A DNA stretch of 59,238 nucleotides, taken from the IMG/VR virus record IMGVR_UViG_3300016457_000426, positions 1 through 59,238 of that record. One strand, written 5' to 3'. Shown piece by piece: positions 55,477-59,238 of this stretch. A program made the translations under genes and the position numbers. Every line of letters begins with the position of its first letter. The stretch's first letter is position 1. The notes beneath the pieces were generated by a model. It was not told the DNA's origin and did no database searches. It saw nothing but the letters and a program-made list of their open reading frames with translations. Origin of the DNA: a virus.

Positions 55477-55706
55477 GATTTAATGGTGCTTTCCCTTCTT
55501 TCTATTTCTTCTTCCTCCTCTAATGCCTCTTGAAAGGGATCTTTTTCCTCTATTTCAACTTCCTTTGTAGTAGGAGTAACTAAAGTTTGCAGTGGTAGGT
55601 TTGCCGAATTTCTGCCAAGTGCATAACCAATTAAAAGAAATACAAGGGCTATGAAAAGAGATAATCCTATTAAAATACCTACATCAAACAGCTCAAACTT
55701 TACCAT
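55473..55706 (-). CDS. Small membrane protein, 77 aa
   Basis: The ATG at 55706 follows AAAGGAGGTGAAATAGGA; the frame opens earlier without a site. One membrane helix (about 9-31: VGILIGLSLFIALVFLLIGYALG) is followed by an acidic soluble tail (EVEIEEKDPFQEALEEEEEIERRE). It lies between terminase and portal genes. Function is unknown. Confidence 0.65.
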   Translation of the reverse strand: MVKFELFDVGILIGLSLFIALVFLLIGYALGRNSANLPLQTLVTPTTKEVEIEEKDPFQEALEEEEEIERRESTIKS

Positions 55707-55820
55707 TCCTATTTCACCTCCTTTTATTTTAATGGCAAGGGCATACTGAAATAAGCCTACCATCAGGCAGACAGGCAAACGCATACATTTTTTATTTTCA
55801 GCATACCCTTACCTTTGCCT

Positions 55821-57341
55821 CTATCTTTCTCTTATTGTTCTAACCAAATCTGGAGCGTATTCTTCTTCCTCATTATCAAAAAACCAATCATCAATCCCTA
55901 AATCTTTTATAGCTAACCTTTGCTCTACAGTAGCATACCCTTCATAGTCATCTTCTCTTTCATGGCCTTTCTCTAACATCTCTATCCTTCTGTCATGATA
56001 AGACTTTTCTTCTTCTGGTGTTACCATTGCAATGGGGTGTGCCATACAAATAAGACAGGCCGCATCGTAGCAGTGGTCTTCCTGTCCACCTTCTATATCT
56101 TCAGGGTCATCCTCGCTTACACACAACGCTGGAATAGTTCTGATAAAGTGCCTACAATTTTCATAAACCAATAACATCGGCGGTGCATCATCCAATATCC
56201 TTAACCTTTCTCTAAACTGTCTAATTTTAAGCTTTCTATTAGGGTCTCCAGCAGTAAGATAAATTCCATGCTCAGCAAAAATTTCAGCAGTAGAAGGCCC
56301 TTGGCCTCCACCTTTATAATCTGGCTTTTTATTAAAGCAATCAGGCCCTGCTAACCGAATTATCTCTCGCCCCCAAATACCCATCTTCTTTTCACGCTCA
56401 ATAACCCCCTGTGCTATTTCAGAGTCTGTTAATCTTAATCCTGTATTTGGTGCTTCTCCACATCCATACCATTCCGCAAAAAGATATATTCTTCCATCTC
56501 CATCAACCCACCACCACTGCCACGCAAAAGGAGCGCCAAAGCCCCAGTCAAAAGTTGAATATAAAGGAGCACCCCTAGGAATAGGCAGTGGCTTAATGAC
56601 ATGGTGTTCATAGCTAAAATTAAAAGCCTGCCCTACAAAAACATCCCAATCCCCTTCTAACCAAGCTCTCCTAAGTGCTGGGTCTTTAATGGCTCTTAAA
56701 CGATTAACATACTTAGGGTCTTTCTCACAAAGAATTTTATTATCCTCTAACTTAGAAAAAATAAAGACTTTGCTCTCACCATCCTTATCATAAGTAACCT
56801 TCCCGTAAGGAGCTGCTTCCACAAACATCATCTTAATAATATTTGAACCAGGCCCACCAGGGTTGCCAGTAAGAAACATATGACAGGGCACACCGTGAGG
56901 CGACCTTAAACACGCCTTTAACTTGTCAATCATTTGATAAAGAAAAGGAAAGTTTTGAGCCTCATCAATAGATATTTCTGTGTATTGCTGCCCTTGAAAG
57001 CTATCCACCATCTCCAAGTGAGTTACCGCTGTCATTGTAACCAAAGCCCCATTACGAAACCTAATAAAATTGGTTTGATGGTCTCCACCCGTTCTTTCAG
57101 CAGGCAATCCCTGACTAATTAACTCATCAATCCTTCTTCTTAACTCACCAAAATCCTTGAACTTCCTTCTTATAATTAACCCATTCCATGCCTTACCATA
57201 CCTCTGAGCACCTAATAAATGCCTTCCTAATAAACAATCAGATTTGCCACCACCCCTAGTTCCACCAAAAAAAATTAAATCACACGGACAGGTAGCAGCA
57301 GCAGTCTGAGGACCCGGTTGAGGTCTCCAAAAAACCTTCAT
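55821..57341 (-). CDS. terL: Terminase large subunit, 506 aa
   Basis: The ATPase has Walker A GGTRGGGKS (26-34), Walker B TEISIDEAQ (IDEA 125-128) and the coupling motif LTGNP (about 157-161). The nuclease has Asp265 in STFDWGF, Glu290 in FAEWYG and an Asp near CYDAACL. It translocates DNA into the prohead and cuts the concatemer. The start has GGAGGTAACA. It is the fourth gene of the leftward arm. Confidence 0.95.
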   Translation of the reverse strand: MKVFWRPQPGPQTAAATCPCDLIFFGGTRGGGKSDCLLGRHLLGAQRYGKAWNGLIIRRKFKDFGELRRRIDELISQGLPAERTGGDHQTNFIRFRNGALVTMTAVTHLEMVDSFQGQQYTEISIDEAQNFPFLYQMIDKLKACLRSPHGVPCHMFLTGNPGGPGSNIIKMMFVEAAPYGKVTYDKDGESKVFIFSKLEDNKILCEKDPKYVNRLRAIKDPALRRAWLEGDWDVFVGQAFNFSYEHHVIKPLPIPRGAPLYSTFDWGFGAPFAWQWWWVDGDGRIYLFAEWYGCGEAPNTGLRLTDSEIAQGVIEREKKMGIWGREIIRLAGPDCFNKKPDYKGGGQGPSTAEIFAEHGIYLTAGDPNRKLKIRQFRERLRILDDAPPMLLVYENCRHFIRTIPALCVSEDDPEDIEGGQEDHCYDAACLICMAHPIAMVTPEEEKSYHDRRIEMLEKGHEREDDYEGYATVEQRLAIKDLGIDDWFFDNEEEEYAPDLVRTIRER

Positions 57342-57343
57342 TG

Positions 57344-57559
57344 TTACCTCCTAGCTTTTACAATAGGAGTTACAAACCCGCACTTCATACATTTAAAAAA
57401 CTCAACAGGCAATAACTCTTTCATTCCTGTTCTAGATAAAACAGCAGGCACTTCCTTTAAATAATAAACCGTTGTAAATTCTTCTCCTTTACATTTAGGG
57501 CATTGAAAGTTTTCAAGCTGATTTAAATTAACATGAGCCTGTTTGGGATGATTATTCAT
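57344..57559 (-). CDS. Zinc-ribbon protein, 71 aa
   Basis: FQCPKCKGEEFTT and FFKCMKCGFVTPI give a CxxC...CxxC ribbon; between them is a short strand region. AAGGAGGCTTAC precedes the ATG. It lies two bases before terL and may regulate or assist packaging. Confidence 0.7.
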   Translation of the reverse strand: MNNHPKQAHVNLNQLENFQCPKCKGEEFTTVYYLKEVPAVLSRTGMKELLPVEFFKCMKCGFVTPIVKARR

Positions 57560-57845
57560 GTAAGCCTCCTTGTTTAAAATAAAAAAATTTTGTGGGGGTG
57601 GGAACTTTAGATACTATATAACGCCTCCGTCCCATTTTTTTCTGGGTGCGCAGCAGGCTTTTTATCTCACTGATTTTAATAAAGCAGGGATAAAGCAGGA
57701 CTGGTAGTGTCTCGTCATAACAATATCTTAAGTATTTCAGCGCATCAAAAAGGCGGGAAATGCAGAGCTGATGCAGGTTTTCAGGAATTTTATGCTGAAT
57801 TTGAAAGGGTTTGTAAATTTGACATAATGGAACATTATCCGACAT
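57552..57845 (-). CDS. Hypothetical protein, 97 aa
   Basis: The frame is open from 57959, but the ATG at 57845 behind AAGGAAAATGGCCT is the best start; 57878 without a site is the alternative. Helical pattern: ENLHQLCISRLFDALKYLRYCYDETLPVLLYPCF, KKMGRRRYIV, with many basic residues. Proteins of this kind lie near phage terminases. Evidence is limited. Confidence 0.5.
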   Translation of the reverse strand: MSDNVPLCQIYKPFQIQHKIPENLHQLCISRLFDALKYLRYCYDETLPVLLYPCFIKISEIKSLLRTQKKMGRRRYIVSKVPTPTKFFYFKQGGLHE

Positions 57846-57870
57846 AGGCCATTTTCCTTGGTTTTTCCGC

Positions 57871-58434
57871 CTATTCATTCTTGCATAGAGGTAGGAGTTT
57901 TTTTGGAGAATGGCCATCTTTTTGTGTGGATTTGTGTTTCTCACTTCTACTTTCACCACTCCTATAACTACAACTCATTTTCTCACTTTCAGTCTCTAAC
58001 TTTCTCTCAGCTACATTGGAAAGGTCACTTTCACGGTCATTGTCTTGCATGGTCAACCTTCTCTTTTCTCTCTGTCTCTGAGCTTCTAAAACCTGTGCCT
58101 CCCACTCTGCTATTGATGTAGGGGTAGGTGGAGCATCTGCCATCAAGTGAATTGGCTTTTCTGGGTCACCTTTCAGGTTCAGGCTGGGTTCATATACGCC
58201 ACACACTTTTAAGGATAATTCAAGTGCCTTCAACGCCGCTACATATTTTTTCTGTTTCAACGCTTCACGATATATCTTAAGTAGCTTTCTCACTGCACTT
58301 TTCTTTGTAACTTCAGCGACAGCAATTTCTGCTTCTAGCTGTTCTTTCTCTTCTTCATTCTCTTTTTTCTCACGCAGAAACCGTGAGACAGCAAATTTGC
58401 CTTTGAGGTTTTTTGGCCACTCGTCCACTGACAT
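57871..58434 (-). CDS. terS: Terminase small subunit, 187 aa
   Basis: It is the first gene of the leftward arm. Helices at 15-100 end with VAALKALELSLKVCGVYEPSLNLKGDPEKPI, a pattern typical of small terminases of the DNA-packaging type, followed by a linker (PPTPTSIAEWEAQVLEAQRQREKRR) and a Ser/Lys-rich tail. It would bind the packaging site and load TerL. There is no ribosome binding site; the promoter candidate lies so close that the transcript may be leaderless. Confidence 0.7.
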   Translation of the reverse strand: MSVDEWPKNLKGKFAVSRFLREKKENEEEKEQLEAEIAVAEVTKKSAVRKLLKIYREALKQKKYVAALKALELSLKVCGVYEPSLNLKGDPEKPIHLMADAPPTPTSIAEWEAQVLEAQRQREKRRLTMQDNDRESDLSNVAERKLETESEKMSCSYRSGESRSEKHKSTQKDGHSPKKLLPLCKNE

Positions 58435-58441
58435 CCTATAT

Positions 58442-58471
58442 AATATATATATTAAAATATCTAATATGCAA
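58442..58471 (-). promoter_or_regulatory. Possible promoter of the leftward arm
   Basis: On the minus strand TTGCAT (58471-58466), 18 bp, TATATT (58447-58442). The start of transcription would fall at or just before the ATG at 58434. The match is moderate and the stretch is AT-rich, so the claim is tentative. Confidence 0.4.
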
Positions 58472-58492
58472 GGGATACTAAAAAAATAGCTT

Positions 58493-58578
58493 CATATTTC
58501 AATTCTAAGCAAAGTTTCAAGACAAAGACATATAAAGTATTGCGTTGCAGTTTTAATCAAGCTTACAAGTTAAATATG
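58493..58578. repeat. 86-bp dyad element, copy B, in the divergent control region
   Basis: CATATTT (58493) pairs with AAATATG (58572-58578) and TAAGC (58506) with GCTTA (58561), both around the exact centre 58535.5. By hand about 55 of 86 positions match copy A at 12867 with no gap, including a 14-bp identical core at 58523-58536. It lies between the two divergent promoters. Confidence 0.8.
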
Positions 58579-58635
58579 TGCGAGTTTTGTTAAAAAGTTT
58601 AGGTAGTGTGGGTTTCAAGGAAATTAAAAAGAGGC

Positions 58636-58664
58636 TTGACAACAAAATTTAGTTTTGGTAAGAT
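58636..58664 (+). promoter_or_regulatory. Sigma70-type promoter of the rightward arm
   Basis: TTGACA (58636-58641), 17 bp, TAAGAT (58659-58664). The start would be near 58671, 27 bases before the ATG at 58698, with GGAAGGAGGTGATAAA as the binding site. The spacer end and the -10 resemble the promoter at 9209. Confidence 0.8.
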
Positions 58665-58697
58665 TAGGGTATCATGGGAAGGGAAGGAGGTGATAAA

Positions 58698-58844
58698 ATG
58701 AAAATAAAAAGAATAGCTATAGTTGAAACTTTTGAAGAGGCCGAAGATTTGGCCTCTGAGTTGACGGCTAGCGGGAATTTTATTGAAGTCTGCTACTTTA
58801 GAGCAGACGATGGCCTTTACGAAGTCTGGGTTGAAGAAAAGTAA
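58698..58844 (+). CDS. Small protein with C-terminal EVWVE motif, 48 aa (paralogue of 634)
   Basis: It is the first rightward gene behind the promoter at 58636, with a perfect binding site. It shares helix (EAEDLASELTASG) and final strand (YEVWVEE) with the protein at 634. The codons of the last strand double as the left arm of a terminator. First position in the early operon suggests a regulatory or host-takeover role; nothing in the sequence proves it. Confidence 0.75.
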   Translation: MKIKRIAIVETFEEAEDLASELTASGNFIEVCYFRADDGLYEVWVEEK

Positions 58845-58862
58845 ACCCAGGCTTCTTTTTTA
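58821..58862 (+). terminator. Terminator overlapping the 3' end of a gene, before an RBS
   Basis: GAAGTCTGGGTT (58821-58832, coding) pairs with AACCCAGGCTTC (58844-58855, from the stop codon on), 12 bp with one G-U, followed by six T. TATTTTGGAGAAAGGAGG follows. The layout mirrors 757-805. Confidence 0.8.
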
Positions 58863-58888
58863 TTTTGGAGAAAGGAGGTGAGATAAAA

Positions 58889-59116
58889 GTGACAGGGACG
58901 GCAAAAATTGCAAAAGTAAACGGGGAAATCTGGGTCACTATTAGCTCTGATGAGACTTCTCTGAAAAAACTTGAAAAAGAAGCTAAGTCACATGGTTTTA
59001 AAGCTGAGCTTGATTTGAGTTGGTCTCCTACTCTATTTTTGAAGCAGAATAAAATTAATGTTGATATACTCAAAAAAGCATTAGAAGCTAAAGGGCTTGA
59101 AGTTACTATTTTATAG
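58889..59116 (+). CDS. Hypothetical protein, 75 aa, GTG start
   Basis: The GTG at 58889 stands behind GAAAGGAGGTGAGATAAAA, a better site than any in-frame ATG upstream. The product has strands (AKIAKVNGEIWVTISSDE), a helix (SLKKLEKEAKSHGF), another strand and a final helix (VDILKKALEAKGLEVTIL), an alpha-beta plan of ferredoxin type. No family is recognised. It continues into the gene at 51 across the contig ends. Confidence 0.65.
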   Translation: MTGTAKIAKVNGEIWVTISSDETSLKKLEKEAKSHGFKAELDLSWSPTLFLKQNKINVDILKKALEAKGLEVTIL

Positions 59117-59137
59117 GAGGTAATTCACCCGCCGTGC

Positions 59138-59165
59138 CCACCGTGGCAGGTAAAAATAACGGTGG
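59138..59165 (+). other. Small hairpin before the contig junction
   Basis: CCACCGT (59138-59144) and ACGGTGG (59159-59165) pair perfectly around 14 bases. No T-tract follows. It lies between the gene ending at 59116 and the one starting at 51 in the circle. Function is unknown. Confidence 0.35.
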
Positions 59166-59177
59166 AATAAAATAAAT

Positions 59178-59238
59178 TCCTTCCCAAGCCAGCGCCATTT
59201 AGCAAGGGGAGGGGAAAGGAGGAAAAAATGTTAGATAA
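59178..59238. repeat. Terminal direct repeat, right copy (circular assembly overlap)
   Basis: It is identical to bases 1-61; see there. The repeat breaks off four codons into the gene that starts at 51, and no independent gene is present. Confidence 0.93.

Noticed and set aside
57552-57959. Full-length 135-aa frame starting at 57959
   Set aside because: The first 38 codons overlap the small terminase gene in another frame and have no binding site; a start at 57845 is preferred.
59117-59177. 13-codon GTG frame after AGGAGG near the contig end
   Set aside because: Spacing from the site is long, the product is very short and low in information, and a hairpin overlaps it.

Overview
The window is one complete phage genome assembled as a circle. 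The first 61 bases recur exactly as the last 61 (1-61 = 59178-59238), giving a unit length of about 59,177 bp. Terminase, a P22-type portal, scaffold, capsid, adaptor and DNA-stabilisation proteins, and the absence of any tape-measure or tail-tube gene, point to a short-tailed (podovirus-like) phage. The DNA is AT-rich, genes are closely packed, and most starts carry a strong AAGGAGG-type ribosome binding site. An anaerobic NrdG-like radical SAM activase, many Cys4 zinc ribbons and a LAGLIDADG intein suggest an anaerobic, possibly thermophilic bacterial host; the species cannot be read from the sequence. No integrase, CI-type repressor, DNA polymerase, tRNA or CRISPR array was recognised, so the lifestyle is open.

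Layout: transcription diverges from a control region at 58435-58697. The rightward arm runs through the contig junction (58698 to 59116, then 51 to 20390). It carries small early-type genes (a Csx20-like protein, zinc ribbons), a recombination block (PD-(D/E)XK nuclease, coiled-coil protein, RecT), a replication block (initiator with a built-in array of six 22-bp iterons, P-loop ATPase), a ribbon-helix-helix regulator, a resolvase-like nuclease, an orphan HicB-like protein, a nucleotide-kinase-like P-loop protein and an amidase endolysin. The leftward arm (58434 down to 20496) carries terminase, portal, head genes, scaffold/capsid, adaptor and stabilisation proteins, tail fibre/spike genes, an intein-split subtilase, coiled-coil virion proteins, a 2504-residue polyvalent protein, then a membrane peptide, a trypsin-like protease, a metallophosphoesterase, NrdG, a lipoprotein, a permuted NlpC/P60-like protein and a PAPS-reductase-like protein. 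The arms converge at 20391-20495.

Regulation: consensus-like sigma70 promoters are visible at 58636 (+), 9209 (+), 12338 (+), 55476 (-) and 49951 (-). Several operons have an intrinsic terminator placed directly before a Shine-Dalgarno sequence, often with the same T-tract-TATTTTG-AAAGGAGG spacing, which suggests antitermination or attenuation. The leader of the replication initiator contains two long stems whose arms interleave (A-B-A'-B'). An 86-bp dyad-symmetric element is present twice, once in the divergent control region and once inside the rightward arm.

No stretch longer than about 300 bases lacks a gene. The longest non-coding stretch is the control region 58435-58697. Starts were moved downstream to the ATG with a proper ribosome binding site in many genes; where this was done it is stated.
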